A DNA stretch of 64,000 bases from assembly GCA_030248135.1 (NCBI GenBank), contig JASANC010001934.1:30655-94654 (forward strand), in the 5' to 3' direction. Made by a program: the position numbers and the translations under genes. Position 1 is the first letter of the stretch; each line of letters begins with the position of its first letter. Below the pieces are notes generated by a model, which saw only the letters and a list, made by a program, of their open reading frames with translations, was not told the DNA's origin and ran no database searches. Source of the DNA: Theristus sp. LFF4_11. Taxonomy: Eukaryota; Nematoda; Chromadorea; Monhysterida; Xyalidae. Below are positions 1 to 37,896 of this stretch, piece after piece.

Positions 1-669
1 TTTTTTTTATTTTATGTTATTTTATGGATTTTTCAATGAGTTGGAATTCAGTGATCTGATATGGACTGTACACACATTTGTTTAGACTACGCAAGGATTT
101 ACCGTGTTTTCTTGATTGTGTTTGTGATATTTTTGGATTCATTGTGGAATTGTAACATAGAATAATGGAAAATGAGCTTGTTTGTACAACTGACAAATTA
201 TTATTGTTTAGTGAAAGGTTTTTTTTACTTCGTCGTCGTCTTGTCTTTATCGTGAAAGCAACCTATTTATGTTCATTCAGCTAGAAACTGTAAAGCGTTT
301 CTAAACGAATGTTATTAAATGAAGTAAAAATTGGAAATGACAAGTTTTGCATTGCAACCGGAAGAAACGACGTCGACATTTTTGTTGTAGCATGCAATAG
401 AAATACGGCGTGCTGTATACAGTATATAAACTAAAAAAGTACACCGCACAATTTGCAACCAGAGTCCGATGAAAAAGCTGATCAACAATCACAACGTTAA
501 AAATCACCAATGAAATCAACCAAATAGAACGGCTTTCTACAACAAGCGAACAAAGAAACACATTCATCGCCAATTAAACTTTTATGTGTACCTGGTTACT
601 GTAACTGAACTGAATTAAATACAATTAAAATTTAACTCAGTTGACAAACAAAGCAGATCGGCCTTGGCA
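1..669. other. 3' flank of HEATR5, no gene seen
   Basis: AT-rich sequence downstream of the HEATR5 stop codon on the minus strand. It probably holds the 3' untranslated region and the intergenic space. Short open frames here have no recognisable domain, no splice support and strongly AT-driven composition, so I do not call a gene. Confidence 0.6.
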
Positions 670-27746
<27,077 letters not shown>

Positions 27747-28163
27747 TGTTTTGCAACTGCCGCTCTCTTCGGTCGTCATTTATTCTTTTTGCTCCGTCTC
27801 TGTTGGTTAATTGTTCGTTAATTGCCTGCTTTTGCTAACAGCTCAGTTTTCCTGGATTCTTGAAAATTGTCCACTCATTAGTAGTCGCCGTTGATTTGTC
27901 GCTTACTCTGTTACTCATCTATCTATCTATCAAGCGAGAGAAAATGAGCAATGAATGGCTTGTCTATTCTCTTTCAGTCAGAGTCAAAGTCAGCCAGTCA
28001 GTATTCGTTTTGTTTTCGCACCGCACACGCACTCCAATTTTCAATTTCTTATCAATCAGTCAAATTTTATTCGCGTTTTTTCGTCCCTCCTTCGCCGTGG
28101 CCGTGCGTGGGCGCCGTAGCGTGGCTCTGAAAATCAATGGATGAGGATAGGGGATGCTTCCAC
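27747..28163. other. 5' flank of HEATR5
   Basis: Upstream of the HEATR5 start codon up to the second hAT element. It contains a short CTAT microsatellite near 27915 and no TATA box I can defend. The promoter must lie here or inside the adjoining transposon. Confidence 0.4.
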
Positions 28164-29574
28164 TAGGGATGGATCCGGCAAATTTGCCGGAATCCGGGCC
28201 GGATCCGGCAAAAGCCCATTCCGGCCGGGCCGGATCCGGCAAAAATAGCCGGAATCCGGACCGGAATGGCCTTTTTATGTCTAAAAAACATCAACGCACA
28301 TTTCGTCGCTTCTTCATCACATTTTCAGCATAAAACAGCACAGACACAGAAACAAAGTCAGCAAGACACAGCACATGAACCAACCAAAAATTACAACAAC
28401 AACAATTGACAAAATTCACATCGCATAGGGATAATCAAGTGCTGGCAACATTCCATTCAGAAACATGACCTTTTCGGCGTTCTGAGTTGACAGACGAGAT
28501 CGGCTGTACACAAACACCTGCCTGGCTTCAGAGAACATTCGTTCGCTTGCCACGCTTGTTGGTAGCGGTGCCAGGTATCTGCGCGCGATTGTCGATAGTT
28601 TGGGGTATTTAGACAAGTTCAGCCGCCACAAGTCCAGCATTAGATCACTTTTGTCCGGTTCGTCGATAAAATCATCCGACTCGTACATATTCATTTCGTC
28701 TTCGAGACTGCATTCGCCTGACTGGTTGCGCGGTCGCGCAACGTGAAACTCGATGCCTCCGTAGAGGCCAGTCGATTTCTTTTTTGGCTCGGGCTCGCGT
28801 TCACTTTCGTCATCGTCGTTGTTTGCGATCTCGGATGTATCGTCGCAGTTTGTGGGCGTCTCCGGTCGTTTCAAGATTTTCTTTGCAATGTGAAGTAGTC
28901 ACAACGAATCGCGCCTTCATTTTCGAAGACGACTGCAGTATTCTTGAATCGCGGATCAACGTACGTGGCCATGATGTTGGATTCGTTGGAAAAGCGCACG
29001 GAAGCGTGTGTCGATGCTGGTCAGCAGCGTTTCTTTCGTCGTACCAATGCCACTCGCATCGACTTGTTCGATGCGCTGCTTCAGTGCGCAAACGGCGGGC
29101 AACACCGTTGAAATGGATTCGTCGTCTCGTGGATTCGTCGTTGGGGGGGTCTATCGGGTTTTAGGGGATCACGGCACCCCCGCACACCCACGGTAACGCA
29201 CGTCGCTAAAATCGCTGGTGTTCTGGGGCTCACAAAAAAGCAACTGTTTGACAGCTAACTGAATATGACCAACGAAGATGGCTGATTTTAAAAAAAAACC
29301 TGCTATTGTTCATCAACAACGTCGGCCAAAAGCTGGCAGCCACGTTTTTTAAAGTGGACGTTGCTGCACATAAGTTTACCACTCAAGACAAAAGCAGTGA
29401 ACCATTTACCATTGAACAGAACACAAAACTAACGAAACGCTCACTGATCACATGCCAAATGCACAACAACAAAACCAACAAAGCACCGAAACAAATTTGT
29501 CAAACCATTGAACAGCTCCGAAACGGAGGAGGCGCCGGAATCCGGAATCCGGACCGGAACCGGCTTCATCCCTA
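28164..29574 (-). mobile_element. hAT-superfamily DNA transposon, copy 2
   Basis: Same family as the element at 24807, opposite orientation. Ends TAGGGATGG and CATCCCTA, with a perfect 8-bp duplication gcttccac (28156-28163 and 29575-29582). It shares the CCGGATCCGG subterminal repeats and the decayed transposase. It lies 0.4 kb upstream of the HEATR5 start codon. Confidence 0.9.
28416..28874 (-). pseudogene. hAT transposase C-terminal part, copy 2, truncated
   Basis: Minus-strand frame almost identical to the C-terminal 150 residues of the copy at 25373-26062, with the dimerisation domain intact. Homology continues upstream (28875-29110, including TYVDP-type sequence and LPAVCALKQRIEQ) in other frames, so frameshifts separate it from the rest. 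Compared with copy 1 it lacks a few codons in the acidic linker. Inactive. Confidence 0.85.
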
Positions 29575-29582
29575 GCTTCCAC

Positions 29583-30400
29583 CCAGGGCTCGAGCCCGAT
29601 TTTTGGCGAATCCGAGGGGGGGGGTCCGCCCAAATTTGGGGGGGGGGGTCGTCCCGGGTGGGGGGGGGGGGGGGGTCGACTTGGTTGGGGGGGCTCCCGA
29701 GCGAGACCGAAAATTCTAGGGGGGGGGGGGTCCGAGCGAGACCGAAAATTCTAGGGGGGGGGTAGGACCAAAATTTTTTATTTACCATGAAAATGTATGG
29801 GCAAAAAAATGGTAGTAGGGGTGGGATTTGGTGGGGGGGGGGGTGGGTTCCCGAGCGAGACCGAAAATTCTAGGGGGGGGGGGGGGGGTCGGACCAAAAG
29901 TTGTTGAATAAAAGTGCTAGAAACCACAGCATCCAGTCAAGGCCTCTCTCTAGTCTCTGCAGTACCGAAGACGAGGGGGGGTGGGGGGGGGGTACACCGT
30001 CCACCCCCCCCCCAGTGCGCCCCAGACCGCCGCGGGGGGGGGGGGGGGGGGGCCCGTCACGCGACACCCACCCCCCAAAACCTGACACTGGACCATCCAC
30101 ACCCCCCCCTCGAAATTTGCTAGACACCCCCCCCCCACCCCCCCTAGATGGACCTAAGTAACAGTGACACCCCCCAAAAATTTTCTCGGACCACCCAAAA
30201 ATCATGAATTTTTGCTCAAAAATCATGATTTTTTGTCTTAAAAGTCCATAATATAAGCTAAATATATGATAACTTGACATTCTTCATTGTAATTTCAAAG
30301 ATTTTGCAGCAAAATTTAGCGTTTTTCCTTCAAAATTTAAGCGAAAAAATCTCATGGGTGGGGTGGGGGTAGAGATGTCAAGAAAAAAAAAATTTCTATT
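29583..30400. repeat. G/C-homopolymer-rich block 1
   Basis: Runs of 7-20 G or C, with three spaced copies of the module 'gcgagaccgaaaattctagg' (29701-29721, 29736-29756, 29853-29873). The end from about 30060 is a reverse-complement relative of 16.9 kb ('ggaccatccacacc', 'gtgacaccccccaaaaattt'). No gene: the Pro/Gly-rich frames are homopolymer translation. Confidence 0.6.
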
Positions 30401-31119
30401 TTTTTTCTTTTTTAAAAAAAAAAAAAATTTTTTAAATTTTTTTTTTAAATGAAAGTTGTTCAGAATTTTTCAGGGAGTCCGAATATCACCATCTGAGGAG
30501 CCACCGACTTACCATATGACCCCCACTCATATGGGAGGAGGGTGAAAATTTCAGACTTGGTTTCGGCGACCCCATTTTCCCACCGACGACATCACGTCTC
30601 GTGTTTTGCCTCTCAATTCACCTCAAATAACATGGAAACAAGTTCCACAACAAACCGGTGTGATCACGCTGACGACACGAGGCGAAACAGCAACGAGCAA
30701 CCAACGAAGTTACGCTTGCAGTGGCAGACAGTGCAATTTCCACCTTTCGAGATCCTGAAAAACGATGCGTAAATGTGAGTTCTCTGCTTCTATCTCACCT
30801 TAGCGACATCGGAATTTGTTGAACTAGCCTTTGCGACGCTCAAGTACTTCAATGCGCGAGTCGATCATCACTCACCAAGGCTGAAAACAGTCGATAAATC
30901 AATCCAGAATACCACCTGCAGCGTTGAAGACTAAGTGACAAGGTAAAGTCAAAGAAAATTTTTGTTGAACTTTCGAAAAATTATGCCAAAAACGGCATTT
31001 TCAGGGCACATTAAAGAAAAAATTTCAAAAATTTTTAATAAAAAAAATAAAAAAAAATGCTCTTTTTTTTTTACTTTTTTTAAAAAAAATTAAAAAAAAA
31101 TTTTTTTTTTGACCCTTAC
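30401..31119. other. AT-rich spacer, no gene seen
   Basis: Long A and T runs flank an ordinary-complexity stretch (30480-30960) with a short plus-strand frame (30542-30772) that has no recognisable domain and no splice context I trust. Confidence 0.5.
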
Positions 31120-31620
31120 ATCTCTAGGTGGGGGGTGTGCACGTGCACCCCCCCAGAAAATTTTCTCAATAGTGCACCCCCCCAGGGCCCACGCCTGGGG
31201 GGGGGTGTCACTGTACCATGACTGACACCCCCCCGACCCCCCCCACGGTACTGGACGACACCCCCCCTCGAAAATTTGCTTTCGCCTTCGGTACTGGTCT
31301 CTAGTCATACATTTTGCTTTGATTTTCGTTCGGGTCGGGACATCTGAAAGCTACACGAACGAGACACGCTGCACGGGTGAGACTTGATATTGAAGTACAG
31401 TATTGAAAACATTGACGTACAAAGTGGTAAATGTATGACAAAGTGGTACGTATACAAAAAACATACAATATATATTGAGATACAAACATGCATATAATAT
31501 AGATTCGAGAGGGGGGGGTATTTTGACCAAAATTGGGGGGGGGGGGTTTGCCCGGGTGGGGGGGGGGGTGTCGACTTGGTTGGGGGGGTGGGACCGTCGA
31601 CGGCGCGCATAGTTTTATTG
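31120..31620. repeat. G/C-homopolymer-rich block 2
   Basis: Shares 'gaaaattttctcaatagtgc' with the 16.7 kb block, and 'ttgcccgggtgggg' and 'gtcgacttggttgggg' with 29.65-29.69 kb. A dispersed G-run repeat, interrupted by AT-rich sequence at 31.3-31.5 kb. Confidence 0.55.
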
Positions 31621-32406
31621 ATTGGTTGAGTGCAGATGCACACAAGATGCACGCTCACGCACGAAATTGTGAACATTGTGAAACAACCGCCAACATGCCA
31701 AGTGTTGGAAAATACAAAATAAAATTTGGATCGAGACAAATAGTAAACGGGCTTCAGTTTTTTAAAAAAAATCACGTGTGCGGACAAGTAGTAATCAAAA
31801 TTTGCACATCAGAGCTTTTTTTATGTTTGTCTAGTCAACGCTATATAAATAATGTAAAGTTTAACAAAGGTCACGAACATTTTTCGCAAAAAACAACCTC
31901 CAAAAGGCGTACTGCTTCATATTCAAAAGTGCATGTGCGGTGGAGATGGTCCTCTTTCTCTTCAACACAGACTACCAATTTTATCCCTTTTCACCTTATC
32001 AGAAAGGCTTGGCTTAGGATTCGGATTAGGTTTAGGATTAGGAACCTGCGACGACTTTAACCTGCAAGGCAATTTATACATTGGTTTTTTTTTTGATCAG
32101 ATGTTGCTTGCATTGAGTATTTGTAGGTTCCTAATCCTGCTTAACAGTAAGGTGAGGGGTGGGGGTGGACGGTACCCCCAGCACGAAGTTGGCCTGTCGT
32201 ACTAAAACAAGCCGTTGATTTTGTCAGACGGTGCCTAAACTATGGCCTATTTTTTAAACGTGTCCCACTGAAATGACGTCATGTGCCACAAAACATGCGC
32301 TTGTCGTTCACTGCAAGCAAACCAGACTATCCGTTTAGCCGATTTCTTCCCGTAAACAAATGGTGAATGTCGAATCAGTCACACCAAACTGAAATTTTAG
32401 TGCCTG
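31621..32406. other. Intergenic, no gene seen
   Basis: Mixed sequence with a short run of degenerate 'ggattaggtttaggattagg' near 32017 and a 'tgacgtca' fragment near 32274. The latter is partly an inverted relative of 34288-34320 and a direct relative of 47786. Nothing coding is recognisable. Confidence 0.45.
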
Positions 32407-32954
32407 TACAGGGTGAGCCAAAAAAAGGTTCCAATTCTAAAATGCTCTCACTGGCTTGTGCTGAGTTGTTTCGAGCTAAAAATTGGAACACTATTAGAAA
32501 ACATTTGGAGGTTTTTCTGACCAAATTTTTGTCATGGTATGTTCCCCCTATCACTCACTACAGCAAAATATCCGGAAAATATGAAAAATCGACAAATGTT
32601 GAAAAATGCAGAGGGTTGATTTAACTGTAACAAAGATCAAAAGAATGAACGTTGGCCCGAATGTTCACAACACAAAAAAAGATAAAAAAAGCAATATGAG
32701 TTTAAAGCAGCTTAGAAATGCCGAATGCTGAGTTGCATTTGAACAGTTTTTGATCACTCCAATGTTTCACTTCAAGTCTGAGTGTGCGTAAGCGGTTCTG
32801 CTCAGAACAGATGCGAATTTATCTTTTCAAATCCAAATTGTTTTATTTTCCTTTTTAATACACAAAATTTGCCACTCTGATATTTTTACCATAGCAGACT
32901 GGTTGTTTTTCTGCAGTGAGAGATGCACTTCCATTTTCAGTCTTTGCTGCCATC

Positions 32955-33107
32955 ATGGTTAAGTGGACGGCAGAGCAGCGAGTCTGGTCTGCCAATTGGT
33001 GGGAACATGCGAATAACTTTTCCACAGTGGTTCGGCAATTTCGTAAAAGATTCAATTTGACACCGCGTGACGATACATCAGTTCGGAAGATCGTTTATGA
33101 GCAATGA
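32955..33107 (+). pseudogene. Mariner-type transposase N-terminal helix-turn-helix remnant
   Basis: About 50 residues: MVKWTAEQRVWSANWW, then NNFSTVVRQFRKRFNL and TSVRKIVYEQ before a stop. This looks like the N-terminal HTH (DUF4817-like) domain of Tc1/mariner-type transposases, in which a hydrophobic helix pair precedes an FRxxF(N/G) turn and an (I/V)xxxVxxF helix. The catalytic DD(E/D) part is missing; a foldback element starts 90 bp downstream. Confidence 0.6.
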
Positions 33108-33193
33108 TAAACAGTAAGATTATGGATGAACAGTGTTTTTTGTCAAAAATTGCTATTTTTGAAAATTAAACTGTAAAAATGAACTTGAACGTG

Positions 33194-33957
33194 TACAGTC
33201 TATCTCGCTAATATATGCAACTCGCTGATTGGTCGGCTTCTCACGCTCCGCACCCTTGGGAACGGGATTCAGAAAATTTCATGTTTTTTATTGTTCAACG
33301 GTTTGTTTTCATTTATTTCATGCCGAAAAAACATTCTAAATAAAAACTACCAAATTCCAAAAATTTGCATTGGTCACAATGTCAAAAAATGTCTTTTTTG
33401 GTTGATTGACTGCGACGACGTCGTCTATGGTTTTTGGTTTAGTTTTTGCCTTTAGGCATGAAAAGAGCGTGCCGCCGCTGGCCGCTACTGTGTGTCCGAA
33501 GCACAGAGAAGAAGAACGCAGCAGGTGACAGTATTTATTGACAATGTGAACACTCTTTGAACAACAATGAATGGACATGGCGCACCCAATGAATCAATTG
33601 TTAAAAGCGGGATGAAAACCGTCGAAATCGTTGGAAGCAAGTTTTGTTATTTTGTTTGTTTGTTTTAAATTTGTTTTGAACACGCAGCAGCGGCCAGCGG
33701 TACGTTTAAAAGCAAAAATTCTCGACGACGTCGTCGCCGTCAATCAACCAAAAAACTTCTGTTTACTAATTTTTTACCAATTCAAACGTTTGGAATTTTG
33801 TAGTTTTTGATTTAGAATTTTTTCGGCATGAAAAAAAATGAAAACAAACCGCTGAACAACAAAAAAACATGATATTTTCTGAATCCCGTTCCCAGGGGTG
33901 CGGAGCGTGAGGAGCCGACCAATCAGCGAGTTGCATATATTAGCGAGATAGACTGTA
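33194..33957. mobile_element. Foldback element, about 340 bp inverted arms
   Basis: TACAGTCTATCTCGCTAATA at the left and its exact inverse at the right, bordered by TA. The arms match over most of their length ('ctgaatcccgttccc', 'gacgacgtcgtc', 'gccgctggccgctactg' against its inverse), leaving a loop of about 100-150 bp. The ACAGTC ends link it to MITE family A. It would form a near-complete hairpin when single-stranded. It is nested inside the mariner-like element. Confidence 0.85.
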
Positions 33958-34262
33958 AGCCAAAAAAATTTTTGATCACAAAAACTCCCAAAGTGTTCTA
34001 ACAAGTGTTCTAAATTTTAAAACACGAGGTCCCTTTGTTTACAGCTAAATCAACCCTCTGAATTTCACAACATTTGTCGATTTTTCATGTTTTCCAGATA
34101 TTCTTCTGTAGTTAGTGATAGGGGCAACCTACCATGACCAAAATTTGGTCAAAAAAACCTCCAACTGTTTTCTAATAGTGTTCCAATTTTCAGCTCGAAA
34201 CACCGTAGCACAAACCAGTGAGAGCATTTTAGAATTGGAACCTTTTTTTTGCTCACTCTGTA

Positions 34263-35347
34263 CATTGACAAACGGGCGTTTTTAAATAAAATGACGTCAC
34301 GCTAGTCCGGACACGTTTGAATAATTCCACAATAACTTACACCGACCAAAGCCTAATCCTAAAGCCCTAACCAGCCCCCTCCATCCACCCTAAACTGAAA
34401 CAATCATCGGGGGGCGGGCCCGACGTCCAAGCTGCGTGAACGAGGGAAGGCTAAAGGGACGCAAGACGTAAACAACACATCTGAACATTTAGTTCACCAA
34501 AACAACTTTTTATTTGCATGCGTTACGTTTAGCATTGAGCGTAACGATTGTATTTACATGCATTTCTAATGAAGACATGAGTAAGCAAGCAAAGGTTGAT
34601 ACGTTGGTTGCTCTATTGTATTCGCTGAAAACGAGAGGAGAATGTTTTCAGATAATATGAATTATACAAAGCGAGCTGCCATATCCAAAATAACAACAAC
34701 AACAACAAACTTGTACCACACACGGTATGTGCGGCAGCAACACGACATATAACCGTGAAATAAAAACAGCGCAGCGAAAGCCTGATGGAATGCGGTGGCT
34801 GATGTAACGTCGGCCAGAAATCAATCAATGGAGGTTGCAGTGGCCATGCATAAAATGTAATAATACCAGGGAGCGAACGAGAAACCAGACGAGCAACAGA
34901 CGAACATGCAGCCAATCAAGCAAACTGTGCGCCGCATGCACACACCAGCATGCGTGCTCGCTTGCCACTGAGCCAGCCACCAGTTGCACACGCGTCTGAC
35001 ACTCAGCAACTCAATCTCTCTCTTTCTCTCGCTCGGCCCTCGCTGCTTCTCGCTTTCCCTCTCTCTTGAAAACACGATCAATCCTTGCCGCGATAAGCCA
35101 AAACAAACTACAATGCGCCTGTGCGCCTTTTTGGTTTCGCATTCAGCAACTCATGGGGACGATATATGTGATTCAGCAGTTATCAGATTTTTGACACAGT
35201 CTCTTTTCTTGTATGTTGCATCTGCAACGTCTATCGCACTCGCATTACTAAACTTCTTGTGCGTCGTCACCTTGTAATAATAATTTTTATAACAACGGCA
35301 ATTCTTTGAGTGAATTTTTTTACCACTTCCAGAATAACGCAAAAACT
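34263..35347. other. Intergenic, no gene seen
   Basis: Contains a CT-rich tract ('ctctctctttctctcgctcg', about 35016-35070). Open frames on both strands lack domains and start or splice context. Confidence 0.45.
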
Positions 35348-35353
35348 TTTATT
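35348..35353 (-). terminator. Polyadenylation signal AATAAA
   Basis: AATAAA on the minus strand, about 90 bp beyond the stop codon of the two-pass membrane protein gene (35440-36326). The spacing fits a short 3' UTR and supports that gene model. Confidence 0.5.
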
Positions 35354-35439
35354 CAAATATGATGAAAATACATACAAAAATAGAGCTTGATAAATGTTTG
35401 AAAAACCACTTTTATAACGGTGGTATGGTTTTCTGCAAC

Positions 35440-36326
35440 TCAAATTGTGTTTGTGCGTCGACGAGGCAGGCTAAGTTCAATTCGATTTCTTCGATCATCA
35501 AACGACCGAGACCGACCAGTTTTCTTGTGTTCGTAGCCGCTGTCCGACTCAGTTTTGTCACTGAGCAAATGAATAAGCCGTGGTAAATTTGTAATTTTCT
35601 TCATTTGGCTGAACTGTAACGGTTGGAATGACCGGGGCGATGCAAACGCCAAACGGACGCAAGCTGCAACGCTCGCCAGCAGCCCTGCGCAACATGCGAC
35701 CAACAGGAGCACACAGGCGACACTGTGCACAGTCCACGGGTGGCAGGCACGCGGCAAGCAGTGCATGTGGTAGCCGCGTTTGTTGTTGCTGAAAACCAGC
35801 ATCGCTCATGAAACCGTTATTGCCGCGAAAACTTTTTACTAAAGTGGCTGCTAACGCGAACTTGTACAAAATATCCAAAACACGTGTGGAGCAAATTTAG
35901 TAGAAGCTATAGTAGAAAAAAGTAGCAACAACGGATTCTCCAGATTTGAGAAATATTGAGAAAAACGGTTGATTGCAACGAAGCAAAAGTGAACCTGAGA
36001 ACCGCAGAGCCCATGTCGACGCAACAGTGGTTGCCCATTGTGCCAGGGTCGCAATTACAACAAACAGACGAATACGAATGTGGCAAACAAAACGGTTGTG
36101 TCATGAGAATTTGTAACAACAATGACGTTGCATTTTTGGGTGTTCTGGTGGCGATGATACGAGTTTTGGCCTTCCATTGTTCGTACGAATGAAATGTTTC
36201 GATTAGTGACTGTGCAAGGCGTGTTGTCGTGTACAGTAAGAACACAAATGACACTGACGCAGTCAACAGAGCACACAACCACGGACGTTGTCGCCTTTGA
36301 CCATTGCTGTCTTGGTTGTCGTTCAT
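35440..36326 (-). CDS. Unrecognised two-pass membrane protein with Cys-rich loop, 226 aa
   Basis: Two exons, 36326-35995 and 35788-35440, join in phase over a GT..AG intron (donor GTTCACTT; acceptor TTTTCAG) to 227 codons including the stop. The product starts MNDNQDSNGQRRQRPW. Residues about 16-37 form a hydrophobic segment, and a second lies at about 131-155, rich in Cys, Leu, Ala and Val. The roughly 90-residue loop between them has one NAT sequon and clustered cysteines (SVCCNCDPGTMGNHCC, then CLPRACHPW near the second segment). The tail of about 70 residues is basic, with SDKTESDSGY and RRNRIELSLPRRR. This topology (two membrane spans, disulphide-rich extracellular loop, cytosolic ends) is shared by KCNMB/TipE-type channel beta subunits and others, but I see no sequence match that decides. 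Real-gene support: phase-consistent splice, coding-like composition and a nearby AATAAA. The start is the first in-frame ATG. Confidence 0.45.
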
Positions 36327-36424
36327 GTTGCTTAACCCAGTTGATTAACTGTGGAGTTTTACAGTTGCCCAGTCTCTTCGAAGTTGTAAAGTTTAAAATC
36401 TTCAAATTTATAAGTGCACGCGTT

Positions 36425-37078
36425 AAAAAGTTAGCGCGCACAAGTTTGCTAGTTTTCCAGTTGACCAGTTTTCCAATTTCCCAGTTTTTCAGTTTTGCCA
36501 CTTTTTCAGTTGGCCAGTTTTCCAGTTGCCAGTTCACCAGTTGGGTAGTTTTCCAGTTTACCACTTTTCCAGTTCACCAGTTGGTCAGTTCACCAGTTAG
36601 CCAGTTTTCCAGTTGGCCAGTTTTCCAGTTTTCCAGCTACCAGTTTTCCAGTTTTCCAGTTAACTGGGCAACTGGAAAACTGGAAAACTAGCCAACTGGA
36701 AAACTGGTAACTGGAAAACTGGAAAACTGGCCAACTGGAAAACTGGCTAACTGGTAAACTGACCAACTGGTGAACTGGAAAAGTGGTAAACTGGAAAACT
36801 AGCCAACTGGAAAACTGGTAACTGGAAAACTGGAAAACTGGCCAACTGGAAAACTGGCTAACTGGTGAACTGACCAACTGGTGAACTGGAAAAGTGGTAA
36901 ACTGAAAAACTAGCCAACTGGAAAACTGATAACTGGAAAACTGGAAAACTGGCCAACTGAAAAACTAGCTAACTGAAAAACTGGGAAACTGAAAACTGGT
37001 AACTGGAAAACTGGAAAACTGGCCAACTGGAAAACTAGCTGACTGGAAAACTGGGAAACTGAAAACTGGCTAACTTGT
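36425..37078. repeat. Inverted minisatellite (CCAGTTTT / AAAACTGG)
   Basis: From about 36440 to 36663 the plus strand repeats 'ccagttttccagtt' with spacers such as 'ggccagt' and 'caccagt'. At 36661-36670 ('gttaactgggcaact') it switches to the reverse-complement repeat 'aactggaaaactgg', which runs to about 37075. The right arm is itself a duplication of a segment of roughly 130 bp (compare 36690-36800 with 36810-36930). The two halves could pair into a hairpin with arms over 200 bp. Open frames across it are artefacts of the repeat. Confidence 0.9.
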
Positions 37079-37244
37079 ACGGTTGCCGCGAGACGTGTCT
37101 AGTCTCGTCATTTGTCTCGTCTCGAGCGATTTTTCGTTGTCTCGTCTCGTCTCGTCTCGCAGATTTTGAAAAAAGCTGTCTCGTGTGTCTCGTCTCGTCT
37201 CGCGTCGCGTCGCGGCGGGTCTCCTGTCTCGCGGCAACCCTAGT
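37079..37244. repeat. TCTCG-rich element with inverted ends
   Basis: Ends GGTTGCCGCGAGAC (left) and GTCTCGCGGCAACC (right) are exact inverses. The interior is a TCTCG/TCTCGTC microsatellite. TAGGGTTGCC-type ends are common in hAT-related MITEs, but no 8-bp duplication is evident. It adjoins the inverted minisatellite directly. Confidence 0.6.
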
Positions 37245-37896
37245 TGCTTCTACGGAATCAAATTTTATTATTCACAAAAACTCAATAATTTTTTAATATA
37301 AAAAACCACAAGGTTTCCAAAACCGCATGGAATAGGAAAGAGAATTTGTTGAAGGCGCACATATTCGTGAAAACGTAATTCATGATTTTCAAATGAAAAG
37401 AATAATGTTCTTCAGTTTTCAGTTCAATTTTTACGAACAAAAACAGGCCCATGCGGCAATACGTTGTTACTGCCATATGGTAAAATATGAGTCTTTGGAA
37501 AAACACAACCAACCAAACGTTAAAGCTGACACCTAAGCTAACAATACGGTATGACTCATTCGTGCAGGAATATGTAATTGTGCTTGGTGGTAATCATATT
37601 GAGGTACACCGGTTTATGTACCCGTACAAATACGATACAAGTATTGTCTCAGTGGTTGTCACACCATGATAAACATCAACTAAAACGCCATTTGATCCAA
37701 TGATGCATCGGGCTCACTATACAGGAGAAAAGCATCATGGGTACAATTTTTTACAACTTGCTCGTATGATGAGATTACATGTGGTTGTAACTAAAAACAT
37801 ACGGTTGTCTGTGCACACACGTTCTACACAAAGAACTTATTTTAGAAAAGCAACCATTAATAAGGATCAGTAAAACGCGCATAACTGTATTCGCTT
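37245..37896. other. Intergenic / 3' flank of GPCR gene, no gene seen
   Basis: AT-rich sequence between the TCTCG element and the GPCR stop codon. It probably includes the GPCR 3' UTR (minus strand). No domain-bearing frame. Confidence 0.45.

Larger units (their letters stand above)
32407..34262 (+). mobile_element. Mariner-like element with 200+ bp inverted repeats, disrupted by a foldback insertion
   Basis: Starts TACAGGGTGAGCCAAAAAAA and ends with the inverted partner TTGCTCACTCTGTA, bordered by TA. The terminal inverted repeats are about 230 bp and closely matched (shared 'ggttccaattctaaaatgct' and 'tcgacaaatgtt'). Such CAGGGTG(A/G)(G)CC ends are usual for Tc1/mariner-type elements. Inside are a transposase N-terminal remnant (32955-33107) and a separate 760 bp foldback element (33194-33957). 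Confidence 0.8.

Noticed and set aside
30542..30772. Short plus-strand frame in AT-rich sequence
   Set aside because: No domain, no splice context and no sign of constraint.
34613..35081. Minus-strand frames with hydrophobic stretches near 34.6-35.1 kb
   Set aside because: Overlapping frames of similar length on both strands, simple CT-rich sequence, and no supported start or intron structure.
36194..36877. Open frames of 95-165 codons on both strands, rich in FQFSS
   Set aside because: They arise only from the CCAGTTTT minisatellite, which lacks stop codons in several frames.
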